Shown here piece after piece: positions 8,472-20,384 of a stretch of 64,000 bases of DNA. The translations under genes were made by a program, and so were the position numbers. Position 1 is the stretch's first letter. The number at the start of each line of letters is the position of its first letter. The stretch is from assembly GCA_034769895.1 (NCBI GenBank), contig CM068367.1, positions 690,608,268 to 690,672,267 of the forward strand, in the 5' to 3' direction. The DNA is from Magicicada septendecula. Lineage: Eukaryota; Arthropoda; Insecta; Hemiptera; Cicadidae. The notes beneath the pieces are model-generated. The model was not told the DNA's origin and searched no databases. It saw nothing but the letters and a program-made list of their open reading frames with translations.

Positions 8472-10524
8472 TGTAACGTTACATAACCCAGTCCCAAAAA
8501 TGATAACTTAATTACCCCACCATAAAGGTCAGAAATGGGTATAATATACCTAGCTCTAAATTACTTTATATCACGAAACATTATAAACTATACTTAATTG
8601 ATATAAAGTGTACCAAGTGAGTTATAGTGTACCCAGTGAGTAAATAAGTGACTTTGAAGGGAGCATCTCACAGACTTATGCTGTAGATGTAGAAACAATT
8701 GATTATAATAGTAGACTGTATTGCTACTAACCAATTATGTGTTTTGTTTAAATATTGTATGATTTGTATTGTGTAGGCAACTAAAATTTAGTACCTAGGT
8801 TTAATTTTATATTTAATAGAATAATTATGTTTGAATATAAGATAACCCAGGGTTAAATATAAAAGAGTTAAATATAAAATAATAATATAAAATAAAATAA
8901 TACTGTATGAGTAAAATGGCAGAAGAAAATAGTGCAGTGTAAGGATACTATAAGAAATTAATAAATAATATATAAATTCAATTAAAGGAAATATTAATAT
9001 TAAAGACCTATATCTAAGGTTATGAGAAAATAAACGGAAAAACCTTATATAAATCAAATTGGATAATAAACCAAATTTAAAAAGAATTATTTTTCTATAA
9101 ATAAGAAATAAATTTATAATAATTAAAAACAGCCTATATACTCAAAAGTAGATAGAAGCACCAATAAAAAATGATATAAAAATTATTGGTTACTAAGAGT
9201 AACCGGATAAGAAAATATGAATTATTGTAAAAACGATTGGAAACCGTTCGGTTGAGAAAAAGTAAGGTCACAAAAATTTTATTAAAACCATTTAAAACTT
9301 TTGGAAACAGTGCCAAAATGGAATAAAAATTAACTCATAGTATCCACCTTATGTTCAAACTCCTTCAGATATCAACTATAACGTGCTTTACCCGATAAAA
9401 AAGTGAAATAACCAATTACCAGATCTGGCCTAGCTAAACCGCACTTCAAGATTTTGGCGAGATTGTATCTTATGGACATTCAACGAAATTACAAAACAAC
9501 TAGAACTACAACACTAGAAACAGCTCCATTTAAGTAAAAACTTCGAGGAAAGAGGTAATATAAACTTTATTAATAATTATTAACCAAGAAATCCTCATGT
9601 CAAATCGTTGTGCAGTTCCAATATTTCGTAAATGATTCCATGTGTATAATAAAGAAATAATCTGCACTCTTGCAGACAAATCCGGAACTACATACTACGA
9701 AATAAACCAAAAATTCGAAATTTATTGTTTTTATCTTGTAAAGCATAGTATATAATTATTCATTTCTGACCGTCTCATAACGCAAAGGACTTACCCTTAA
9801 CCCTGGGGAAATTAATAAAACGAATTATATGTTGTTTAATGTCTAATCAAGGATAAAATTATAAAATCATAAAAAATATATTTTATGATAATTCAAATGT
9901 TTACCTAACTAAATTGATCCAATGTACCGTTGACTGAAAAGATCGATTATAATACTTGTATACTGGAAGAAGAGGAAATCAGTGTATTACATAAATAAAT
10001 ACTCTGAATATTTTATGTTAAATAATCAAACGTGTATTCTTTATTGTAGAGGGTAGTTGTTGTAGATTTTCAGGAAGCCAAGAAGAGGACGATCCATAGG
10101 GGAGTATCACCGAACAGTGATGTTTGTTTAACCTAACATTTTGAGGTTGATGTCAAAATCAGCTGATCTTATGAACAGCGAATATTTAAAAAATAAGAAA
10201 TTGTATACTCTGGGTGTAACAACTTTGTTCTTACTCTCTCTTCTAACTAAGATTAAACAACTTCCTTAATCTCTACCAAACCACACACACTCGATTTCTG
10301 TTTCGTTTGGTAAACATCAAATCCAATTGATTTGAACATTAATAAATATAATTCATAAGTGACGATTGCAAAAAGGTATTCTGACCGCACCGAGACTTTC
10401 AGAAAATAACTCTATACCTCATAAAAAGCGATCACGTTACAAATTGACGTACTAACGTGGGGCTTAATTAGGAAAGCATAATAAATAATAAGATACTTTC
10501 GCTAGATACCCGCGAGACATTACA
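8472..10524 (+). repeat. LTR b (2053 bp) between units 1 and 2
   Basis: It begins TGTAACGTTACA, itself a palindrome, and ends GAGACATTACA with one change from the usual CGTTACA. Inside are two 13-bp inverted repeats, GGTATAATATACC (8538-8550) and TAACCCAGGGTTA (8843-8855), a 19-bp period doublet of GTGTACC(A/C)AGTGAG near 8608 and 8627, and very AT-rich segments. There is no coding frame of note. Confidence 0.75.
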
Positions 10525-10527
10525 AAA

Positions 10528-10549
10528 TGGCGTTCAACGTAAAAGGGCT
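10528..10549 (+). promoter_or_regulatory. Putative primer-binding site, unit 2
   Basis: The same TGGCGTTCAACGT site as in unit 1, three bases after LTR b. Confidence 0.5.
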
Positions 10550-12604
10550 GTAATTAGAAAAGAATTTTGAGATATTCAACAAAATAATATACCAAAAAAC
10601 CTAATTATCGTCAGCAGTTATGAGAAAACAAGAAATGCATAATACCAGAGGCAGATCGAAGAAGAGGGCAGAAGAAAAGGAGAAGGAAGAAGGTGGACAG
10701 GAACGAGAGATAGAAATAGTCACGGATAGTGAAATGGAACAACCAACGGGTGATAAAGAAGAAACCGAAGTAGTCACAAACACGGAAAAGGAAAGAGTTG
10801 AAGAAGATGCCCAAGGGGACCAACCAGATAAAGCGGAAGCCAGAAGAGAACCAGATTGGCAAGAAATGATGAGGCTAATGATGGAGAAAATGGATAGCAT
10901 TAAGGAAAGCAATAAGCAAACAAATGACAAAATAGATGAAAACTCAAGGAAACAAAATGAAACCTTGAGCGAGAAATTTAATAAAATAGATGAAAATTTT
11001 AAGAAACAGGAGGAAAACTCGAAGCAAACCAATGAGGAAAATAAGGAGAATTTTAGGAAACAGGAGGAAACTTCAAAGAAACAAAACGAAACTTTGAAGG
11101 AACAAAACAAGTGAACCAATGATAAAATAGATGAAAACTGTAGGAAACAGGAGGAACAAAATAGACAAACCAATGACAAAATAGATAGCATTCAGGAAAG
11201 TTTAGTCAGACAACTAAACGAAAAAATAGAGACCATTCATGGAAATATCAGAGAAACCATGAATGAACAAAACCAGGAATTGAGAGAAATTATTAACGGT
11301 CAAAGGGAAGAGATGAACACCAAATTTGAAGAAAATAATAAAAATATACAACAAATTCATGAGAAAATTGAAATGGTCAGTAATACACTCAGCCAAAGAG
11401 TAGATGAATATGAGGAAGAGTCAGAAAAGAAATTAATAGAAACCAATCAAAGATTGGATAAAACAGAAGAAAAGATGGAACAAATTAAAACAGGAATAGA
11501 TGCACGAATGGACCGAGAGGAACAAAGTAAGCAAGTTCGTATAATGGCCATACGCCAAGAAAACAATGACCAGTTTAGATAGTATAAAAAGCAGTCTAAA
11601 CTGTAAATTCACAGATTTCCACGAAACGGTAGAGAATGTCAAGAATCAGTTCCATAGCCAAGTAGAGAAATTAGATAATTTGCAACAAATACAAACAAAC
11701 TTACAAGGGGATGTAGATAGAATAGGTTCCAGATCTACAAGCAACACTCATCATGTTATCCAAGATAGTAGGGAAAGTGTAAACTTTCGGGATTATCGCA
11801 GAAACCCACTCGAATTTTTAGGGAGAGTAGATGAAATTTTGAATAGATCAAAGGAGAACCGATGGAACATGATCAAAGAGATATTAGACGAATCTTTCAA
11901 AAACATTAACGATAATTGGTGGACTGTAATCAGGAACGAGGTGTGTGATTATGGGAGTTTCAAAACAATGTTCAAACTTAAGTACTGGTCGGAGTCAGTG
12001 CAAAACATTATTAGAGACGATATCTGTCATGGTAGGTATGACCGCAATATAGGACAAACACCTACTGCTTATTTTTTGGGGAAGGTGTGTGTGGCAAAAT
12101 ATTTAGACCCAAAGATCCCTGAAGAGTGTTTGGTGACCAAAATTGCGTATCACTTCGAGGAAAAGATTATAAGCGCACGATTAAGTGGACAAATAAAAAC
12201 TATTGGAGGCATGGAAACGCTACTGGAGAATTATGAGCAAGAATCTTATTACAGGAGGAGTAGATGGAGGTCAGGGAATACCGAGGAGCGGAAAAATGAA
12301 CCACCTAGAGATAAACGACCAAGAGTAAATTATGTCAGTGCCAACAACAATTATTACAGTAATCGTTATCAAGGAAAACGTCCGTATTTTAACCAAAGAC
12401 AAAATTATGATAGACGAGATGAGAGAAACAACTACAACAGACAACAATGGAATGATCATGATGAATATAGAAGGTCCAGAAGTGGGGATAGAAATAGGGA
12501 CATACCCTCGGGAGATCCAACAAGTGACAATCAGGGAACTAATCAAGCCCAAGTAATAAATAAATACCTTTTTCTTTATCCGTGCTGCGACTACGTCTTT
12601 GATG

Positions 12605-12648
12605 TCTTACGACATGTTTCGGGAACACGTTCCCATCATCAGGTAAAA
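12605..12648 (-). ncRNA. Hammerhead ribozyme motif, left pseudo-LTR, unit 2
   Basis: The same 44-base motif as at 2808-2851: core CUGAUGA, stem II GGGAA/UUCCC, GAAAC-AU-GUC, and stem I UUUUAC/GUAAGA. Confidence 0.7.
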
Positions 12649-12796
12649 TTGTTTTTTCTTCTAGTTCATAACGAACGTGTCAAGAATATAATAATTAAAA
12701 CACATCAACACATAAACACATAACACAATGACTATGATAGAACTCAGTCCACGTAACAGTGCGCACTGCCGTACTATAACTGACCACGTAATCAAA

Positions 12797-15244
12797 CTAT
12801 ATATTCGGCTGGTGTACACAAGCGTTATCACTCTTCAATACAGTATCATATAAACAGTGAGATTTAAATGTTAATTGATCATTAAGCAGTAGGTTTGGTT
12901 GAAATAAAAGCGCTTTATATATTTCATATTCTTCCATGGCATCCATGTATCGGCTCTTACTGCATATATGTATGGGCGTAAAGTTATCCGTGAAACCACT
13001 ATAACTGTGATTGCTGTTTACCAGATGTAAAGCAAAGTTGGATTTGATTGACTTGATGTTCCTTTTTGGCAAATGTTCTTTATATCTGTCTTTAAATTTC
13101 CTGCCCGTTTGTCCTATGTAGAATTTATCACATTCACTACACTGGATTCTATATATGCCAGAACTGTTTTCGGTTGTTTTTTGTGTTCGAGGTTTTAATA
13201 TGTTCAATATGTTATTGGTAGTTTTGAAGGACACGATGATGTCTAATTTTCCTAATTCATTTTTTATTATATTAGGAATCACATTAGTATATTCAACTGA
13301 AATATAATGGTTCTTTTTACCATCTAATTTTAATTTTCTTTCCATTTTATTCCTACGTTTGCGAATTAAGTTATCTATTATATCACTTTTATATCCATTA
13401 TTGACAGCTATATGTTTAATAATATTTACTTCATCTTGAAAATCTTCCTGGTTCATAGGTATAGTTAAAAGTCTATTTACGAAAGCATTAAAAGAGGCCA
13501 TTTTCTGTGTATATGGGTGGAATGAATCAGCATGGACAGTTATATCCGTGGTAGTAGGTTTCCTGTATATTTTATATGTGATACAATCAGCGTTTCTTCG
13601 AACAGAAAGGTCTAAAAAGTTTAGGCAATTTTCATTTTCTACTTCCATGGTGAATTTTATGTTGTTATTTATGTTGTTCATGTATTTGAGTAACATGTCC
13701 ATTTGTCTACAAGTGCCATTAAAAACCATGAACGTATCGTCAACATATCGCGTGTATGAGATAATTTTATCGTGGTAACTGTTACAGTTAGATAGCAGAT
13801 AATTATTTTCATAAAAGTTAAGGTATATATCTGCCAGTAATCCACTTAAAGGAGACCCCATGGCTAACCCTTCTCCTTGTTTAAAAAACTTGCCGTCAAA
13901 TGTAAAATAATTTTGTTTCAACACTATTCGTAATATCAAGATTAATTCGTTAATTTCCTGTTGATTTAATATTGCCGTATTAAGTAAATTGTTTTGGAGA
14001 ATCTCTATTGTTTCTTGTATAGGTATATTTGTGTATAAATTGACAATATCAAAAGAAACCAGCTTATAACTCGGTAATAAGTCGATGGAATTAATTTTGT
14101 TTATGAAATCTTTATTGTTCTTGATACTATGATTATTCTCTAGCTTTATACTGTTTTTTATTATATGTTGAAGTTTTTTTGCGATTTTGTACCCAGGTGC
14201 CGACGTGTAGTTAACTAAGGGACGTATTGGCATGTTGTCCTTATGTATTTTTGGCAAACCTGTGAATGCGGGTGCCTGTGCATTTATTTGTTTAATATGG
14301 TGTCTAACATTTGCGTCAAACAAATTTATGCATTTGTTCACAGCGGAATTTAGTTCCTTTGTGTACTTGCTGGTGGGGTCATGCTCAAGTGTCTTAATAA
14401 TGTTATTGTTAATAAATTCATAACATTTCTGCGTGTAATCTGCTTGACTCAATACAACTACAGTATTGCCTTTATCGGCTTTGGTAACTATTGCCTTATT
14501 TATGTCAATCTTTTGTTTTATTGTTTTCATAAGGTTGAGCTCCTTCTTGTATTTTAGAAACTGGTTTTTATTTGTACTTAAGCCATCCATTTTTAATATG
14601 CGATCCAATTTACTGTTGATTACCGATCGTGTTACTTGTTGGGTTTCTTGGTTTTTAATGCATTTTATAGCAGCTTCAGCGTTTATAACTCCACGTAATA
14701 GGCTGTTTTTGCTAAGTTTAGGTAAGTTATATTGTAAACCTTTAGATAATAATTCTGTCTCGTCATTAGATAATTCGATATTGGTATAATTTACTACGCG
14801 TTTATAAAAGTTATGTTTACAATTTATGTTATCATACATGTGTTGTTTCTTGTATAGGTTATCAAACTTCTTAATGTGTTTCGAGATAATGACTTTAATT
14901 ACTTCTCTTATCTGTGCTTCTATCAATTCCATAACATTGCTAATGATAGCAGGATGCAAACTGTCTAATACTTTCAAATGTGCAATATACAAAATACTGT
15001 TCAATCTGTCCTTTTTCACATACAATTGCTTAATTTCTTCTTTTTGCCATATCTTCTGTGCTATTGATTTAGTTTTAACCGCTGCTAATGACTTATTTTG
15101 AATATTAATTTTGGAAAAATTTGGTGTTATGTTGTTTTGTAAACATTTCTTAATGAATTTAATGTTGAGACTAGTCTTAATTATTTTCATCTTAACGTTC
15201 TTATATTTATAGACCAGGTTTGCCTGACCGGCTTCAAGATTCAT
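12797..15244 (-). CDS. Penelope-like reverse transcriptase with GIY-YIG endonuclease, unit 2 copy
   Basis: An uninterrupted frame of 815 residues starting at the ATG at 15242-15244. It is almost identical to the unit-1 protein. Visible differences are one fewer residue near the GYKI-AKKLQH motif (a 3-bp indel), NSILYIAHLK in place of NHILYIAYLK, and ELGKL in place of ELRKL. All RT motifs, including SFDIVNLYTNIP, GLAMGSPLSG and YVDD, and the GIY/YIG blocks are retained. The hammerhead at 15326-15369 lies upstream in the leader. The protein would nick target DNA and reverse transcribe element RNA. Whether this copy or the unit-1 copy is expressed is unknown. Confidence 0.9.
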   Translation of the reverse strand: MNLEAGQANLVYKYKNVKMKIIKTSLNIKFIKKCLQNNITPNFSKINIQNKSLAAVKTKSIAQKIWQKEEIKQLYVKKDRLNSILYIAHLKVLDSLHPAIISNVMELIEAQIREVIKVIISKHIKKFDNLYKKQHMYDNINCKHNFYKRVVNYTNIELSNDETELLSKGLQYNLPKLSKNSLLRGVINAEAAIKCIKNQETQQVTRSVINSKLDRILKMDGLSTNKNQFLKYKKELNLMKTIKQKIDINKAIVTKADKGNTVVVLSQADYTQKCYEFINNNIIKTLEHDPTSKYTKELNSAVNKCINLFDANVRHHIKQINAQAPAFTGLPKIHKDNMPIRPLVNYTSAPGYKIAKKLQHIIKNSIKLENNHSIKNNKDFINKINSIDLLPSYKLVSFDIVNLYTNIPIQETIEILQNNLLNTAILNQQEINELILILRIVLKQNYFTFDGKFFKQGEGLAMGSPLSGLLADIYLNFYENNYLLSNCNSYHDKIISYTRYVDDTFMVFNGTCRQMDMLLKYMNNINNNIKFTMEVENENCLNFLDLSVRRNADCITYKIYRKPTTTDITVHADSFHPYTQKMASFNAFVNRLLTIPMNQEDFQDEVNIIKHIAVNNGYKSDIIDNLIRKRRNKMERKLKLDGKKNHYISVEYTNVIPNIIKNELGKLDIIVSFKTTNNILNILKPRTQKTTENSSGIYRIQCSECDKFYIGQTGRKFKDRYKEHLPKRNIKSIKSNFALHLVNSNHSYSGFTDNFTPIHICSKSRYMDAMEEYEIYKALLFQPNLLLNDQLTFKSHCLYDTVLKSDNACVHQPNI

Positions 15245-15325
15245 TATATTTGGTCTCCAGTCGCAGTGAAATTGAAATAAATAAATACCTTTTTCTTTAT
15301 CCGTGCTGCGACTACGTCTTTGATG

Positions 15326-15369
15326 TCTTACGACATGTTTCGGGAACACGTTCCCATCATCAGGTAAAA
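15326..15369 (-). ncRNA. Hammerhead ribozyme motif upstream of the Penelope ORF, unit 2
   Basis: A motif identical to the others, about 80 bp upstream of the ATG at 15244. Confidence 0.7.
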
Positions 15370-15517
15370 TTGTTTTTTCTTCTAGTTCATAACGAACGTG
15401 TCAAGAATATAATAATTAAAACACATCAACACATAAACACATAACACAATGACTATGATAGAACTCAGTCCACGTAACAGTGCGCACTGCCGTACTATAA
15501 CTGACCACGTAATCAAA

Positions 15518-15938
15518 CTATATATTCGGCTGGTGTACACAAGCGTTATCACTCTTCAATACAGTATCATATAAACAGTGAGATTTAAATGTTAATTGAT
15601 CATTAAGCAGTAGGTTTGGTTGAAATAAAAGCGCTTTATATATTTCATATTCTTCCATGGCATCCATGTATCGGCTCTTACTGCATATATGTATGGGCGT
15701 AAAGTTATCCGTGAAACCACTATAACTGTGATTGCTGTTTACCAGATGTAAAGCAAAGTTGGATTTGATTGACTTGATGTTCCTTTTTGGCAAATGTTCT
15801 TTATATCTGTCTTTAAATTTCCTGCCCGTTTGTCCTATGTAGAATTTATCACATTCACTACACTGGATTCTATATATGCCAGAACTGTTTTCGGTTGTTT
15901 TTTGTGTTCGAGGTTTTAATATGTTCAATATGTTATTG
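15518..15938 (-). pseudogene. 5'-truncated GIY-YIG endonuclease fragment, unit 2
   Basis: The C-terminal nuclease sequence within the right direct pseudo-LTR, ending at the natural stop. It has no RT and no start of its own. A frame that seems to extend it to 15976 crosses the palindrome centre and is an artefact of the junction. Confidence 0.7.
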
Positions 15939-15942
15939 GTAA

Positions 15943-16629
15943 TTGAACATATTAAAACCTCGAACACAAAAAACAACCGAAAACAGTTCTGGCATATATA
16001 GAATCCAGTGTAGTGAATGTGATAAATTCTACATAGGACAAACGGGCAGGAAATTTAAAGACAGATATAAAGAACATTTGCCAAAAAGGAACATCAAGTC
16101 AATCAAATCCAACTTTGCTTTACATCTGGTAAACAGCAATCACAGTTATAGTGGTTTCACGGATAACTTTACGCCCATACATATATGCAGTAAGAGCCGA
16201 TACATGGATGCCATGGAAGAATATGAAATATATAAAGCGCTTTTATTTCAACCAAACCTACTGCTTAATGATCAATTAACATTTAAATCTCACTGTTTAT
16301 ATGATACTGTATTGAAGAGTGATAACGCTTGTGTACACCAGCCGAATATATAGTTTGATTACGTGGTCAGTTATAGTACGGCAGTGCGCACTGTTACGTG
16401 GACTGAGTTCTATCATAGTCATTGTGTTATGTGTTTATGTGTTGATGTGTTTTAATTATTATATTCTTGACACGTTCGTTATGAACTAGAAGAAAAAACA
16501 ATTTTACCTGATGATGGGAACGTGTTCCCGAAACATGTCGTAAGACATCAAAGACGTAGTCGCAGCATGGATAAAGAAAAAGGTATTTATTTATTTCAAT
16601 TTCACTGCGACTGGAGACCAAATATAATG
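15943..16629 (+). repeat. Inverted pseudo-LTR arm of the Penelope insert, unit 2
   Basis: The inverted copy of 15242-15930. It contains an intact-looking C-terminal endonuclease frame on the plus strand ending at 16353, without the two single-base deletions seen in unit 1, and a hammerhead. The arm ends at ATAATG beside the target duplication. Confidence 0.85.
16502..16545 (+). ncRNA. Hammerhead ribozyme motif in inverted pseudo-LTR, unit 2
   Basis: The same 44-base motif on the plus strand. CTGATGA is at 16508-16514 and predicted cleavage is after the C at 16539. Confidence 0.65.
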
Positions 16630-16922
16630 AAGCCCAAGTACATTATATAATGGCTGATGAGAGGGATTCGAGGAGACAAGATGAACAGCAACAAAGAAAG
16701 GTGGACAAACGAGTTGACCGTGGGAAAAACCAAGGTACTAATCCTGGTCCCAGTAATAAAGATGAGAGACTATATACATACGATAATATTGAAATGTATG
16801 GTAGTGATCTACAATGGGGCAATCCAATAGCAAATTTTATTGACAAGTTTAACCAACAGAATCCACGGGAAAAATATAAGAGTGGATCAATCCGTGTTGT
16901 GAGTGATACCGAAAATGGTTAA

Positions 16923-18235
16923 ACTAATTTTAAATGAAATATTGAGAAAAAGGATTGAATTAATAAAACCCCAAAATTCAAAAAGCACGTAAGGACAACT
17001 TACTCAAGTTATTTTGAAACAATATAATTTAAAATAAAAAGACTGAAACCCCAAAATTCCAAAAGCACGTAAGGACAACTTACTCAATTTATTCAGGAAC
17101 AATATGATTTAATAAAAAGTATGTAAGTACGACTTACTTTAAATATTTTGAAACGATATAATTTGATATAACAAACAACAAACCACCAAGAAAAAGAGAA
17201 CAGATGATTAAATAATATTTATAAAGAACTGATTTAAAATGGAATGATAGAAAAAATAATATTTTGATGGTAACAAACAGAAAAATAAATAAATAAATAA
17301 AAACAATTGATGGTAATGTGCTCAAATAAGAAGAATAACGAATAATTTATTGACTACAATGAAGCTGAAGGAGGATAATAATTAATACAACAATAATTTA
17401 GAATGTCTCGGAATTGAAGATGATATAAGAAGAAATGATACGGAGAAATAGGTCACAAGAAGGAAAGAAAAAAGGATTTTAAAATAATGCCTATCAATAA
17501 TGTTATATGCTGTTAGTTAACGGAAAAGAAGAAGGAATCAAGAAGAAAAGGAAATATAATTAAATGCAAACAGCAACAGTATGAAGAATCCCAAAAGTGT
17601 TTAGTATTAGTCGCTAATCGACTACTTGTAATTTTTTTATTATAACGAATTGACCGTAGAAATGTTCCGGCAATAATTTTCCTGAGCAGGGATGATGTTC
17701 CCCTGGTCTCAGAAGGTGTAAGGATGGACAGCGGAGTTATGGACCCAAAAGTGGCCACCCGAACTGAACCACCGCACAGGATAGGGAAAAATGTTAGGGA
17801 AATTGAATATTTAAGGGATAATTATAAAATAGCTGAAAAGAGTGATATTAGATTCCAGAAGTATGAATGTAGAAAATAGAAGGAAGATAGCAGACAGAAG
17901 CTTAATTGAGAAAGCGAATTTATAGAAGTAAATAGAAATATAAGCATTAAAACAAGTTTTTTATGATAAGTGTGACCAGCCCTTATAAAGTAATATGTGG
18001 AAGGACCACCACCCAGAGAATATAAATCATTGATGAATTTGCCTCCAAGAGAGAGAGAGTTGAGTAGGATAACAGCAATTACCATTTAACCGAATAACAG
18101 GTATGTATCCAGTATGAAATGAAAGAAGATATTATGAAGATATAAAACAGGAATATTATGAAGTTTGAAGAAGTCAACAATTTATTTTGGAAACAAGTAA
18201 AACGAAAATAAATTTGTTCTAGTGGGGGGGCTTTA
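16923..18235 (+). other. 3' internal region of unit 2
   Basis: It has the same contents as unit 1: the imperfect three-copy repeat near the start, the decayed reading frame at 17517-17879 with its internal TAA, and a G-rich tract at 18221-18230. Confidence 0.65.
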
Positions 18236-20289
18236 TGGAACGTTACATAACCCAGTCCCAAAAATGATAACTTAATTACCCCACCATAAAGGTCAGAAAT
18301 GGGTATAATATACCTAGCTCTAAATTACTTTATATCACGAAACATTATAAACTATACTTAATTGATATAAAGTGTACCAAGTGAGTTATAGTGTACCCAG
18401 TGAGTAAATAAGTGACTTTGAAGGGAGCATCTCACAGACTTATGCTGTAGATGTAGAAACAATTGATTATAATAGTAGACTGTATTGCTACTAACCAATT
18501 ATGTGTTTTGTTTAAATATTGTATGATTTGTATTGTGTAGGCAACTAAAATTTAGTAGCTAGGTTTAATTTTATATTTAATAGAATAATTATGTTTGAAT
18601 ATAAGATAACCCAGGGTTAAATATAAAAGAGTTAAATATAAAATAATAATATAAAATAAAATAATACTGTATGAGTAAAATGGCAGAAGAAAATAGTGCA
18701 GTGTAAGGATACTATAAGAAATTAATAAATAATATATAAATTCAATTAAAGGAAATATTAATATTAAAGACCTATATCTAAGGTTATGAGAAAATAAACG
18801 GAAAAACCTTATATAAATCAAATTGGATAATAAACCAAATTTAAAAAGAATTATTTTTCTATAAATAAGAAATAAATTTATAATAATTAAAAACAGCCTA
18901 TATACTCAAAAGTAGATAGAAGCACCAATAAAAAATGATATAAAAATTATTGGTTACTAAGAGTAACCGGATAACAAAATATGAATTAATTGTAAAAACG
19001 ATTGGAAACCGTTCGGTTGAGAAAAAGTAAGGTCACAAAAATTTTATTAAAACCATTTAAAACTTTCGGAAACAGTGCCAAAATGGAATAAAAATTAACT
19101 CATAGTATCCACCTTATGTTCAAACTCCTTCAGATATCAACTATAACGTGCTTTACCCGATAAAAAAGTGAAATAACCAATTACCAGATCTGGCCTAGCT
19201 AAACCGCACTTCGAGATTTTGGCGAGATTGTATCTTATGGACATTCAACGAAATTACAAAACAACTAGAACTACAACACTAGAAACAGCTCCATTTAAGT
19301 AAAAACTTCGAGGAAAGAGGTAATATAAACGTTATTAATAATTATTAACCAAGAAATCCTCATGTCAAATCGTTGTGCAGTTCCAATATTTCGTAAACGA
19401 TTCCATGTGTATAATAAAGAAATAATCTGCACTCTTGCGGACAAATCCGGAACTACATACTACGAAATAAACCAAAAATTCGAAATTTATTGTTTTTATC
19501 TTGTAAAGCATAGTATATAATTATTCATTTCTGACCGTCTCATAACACAAAGAACTTACCCTTAACCCTGGGGAAATTAATAAAACGAATTATATGTTGT
19601 TTAATGTCTAATCAAGGATAAAATTATAAAATCATAAAAAATATATTTTATGATAATTCAAATGTTTACCTAACTAAATTGATCCAATGTACCGTTGACT
19701 GAAAAGATCGATTATAATACTTGTATACTGGAAGAAGAGGAAATCAGTGTATTACATAAATAAATACTCTGAATATTTTATGTTAAATAATCAAACGTGT
19801 ATTCTTTATTGTAGAGGGTAGTTGTTGTAGATTTTCAGGAAGCCAAGAAGAGGACGATCCATAGGGGAGTATCACCGAACAGTGATGTTTGTTTAACCTA
19901 ACATTTTGAGGTTGATGTCAAAATCAGCTGATCTTATGAACAGCGAATATTTAAAAAATAAGAAATTGTATACTCTGGGTGTAACAACTTTGTTCTTACT
20001 CTCTCTTCTAACTAAGATTAAACAACTTCCTTAATCTCTACCAAATCACACACACTCGATTTCTGTTTCGTTTGGTAAACATCAAATCCAATTGATTTGA
20101 ACATTAATAAATATAATTCATAAGTGACGATTGCAAAAAGGTATTCTGACCGCACCGAGACATTCAAAAAATAACTCTATACCTCATAAAAAGCGATCAC
20201 GTTACAAACTGACGTACTAACGTGGGGCTTAATTAGGAAAGCATAATAAATAATAAGATACTTTCGCTAGATACCCGCGAGACGTTACA
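18236..20289 (+). repeat. LTR c (2054 bp) between units 2 and 3
   Basis: It starts TGGAACG instead of TGTAACG, so its terminal inverted repeat with the CGTTACA end is damaged by one base. It shares the variant GAGACATTC near 20156-20164 with LTR d. Confidence 0.75.
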
Positions 20290-20292
20290 AAA

Positions 20293-20314
20293 TGGCATTC
20301 AACGTAAAAGGGCT
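20293..20314 (+). promoter_or_regulatory. Putative primer-binding site, unit 3
   Basis: TGGCATTCAACGT: one further change (G to A) from the sites in other units. Confidence 0.45.
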
Positions 20315-20384
20315 GTAATTAGAAAAGAATTTTGAGATATTCAACAAAATAATATACCAAAAAACCTAATTATCGTCGGCAGTT

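Larger units (their letters stand above)
12556..16629 (-). mobile_element. Penelope-like element, copy in unit 2 (4074 bp)
   Basis: The insertion point, orientation and 11-bp target duplication (12545-12555, 16630-16640) are the same as in unit 1. The organisation is the same, with two direct 662-bp pseudo-LTRs (12556-13217, 15277-15938) and an inverted arm (15943-16629). The palindrome centre is shorter than in unit 1 by a few tens of bases, so the inverted arms nearly abut. This is most simply a duplicate of the unit-1 insertion rather than an independent hit. Confidence 0.9.
10620..16922 (+). pseudogene. Gag-like gene, unit 2 (stop, frameshift and Penelope insertion)
   Basis: It has the same damage as unit 1: TGA at 11112-11114, an extra T at 11574-11576, and the Penelope insert at 12556-16629. 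The distal part resumes near 16650 and ends at 16920-16922 after Glu-Asn-Gly, as in units 3-7. Differences from unit 1 include K to E in the coiled coil (YEEESEK) and G to E before ILDESF. Sharing the insertion site and frameshift shows that units 1 and 2 descend from one already damaged unit. Confidence 0.8.

Noticed and set aside
8788..9057. Ile/Tyr/Leu-rich minus-strand frame of 89 codons in the LTR
   Set aside because: The composition follows from very AT-rich sequence (TATAAAATA-like runs); there is no motif.
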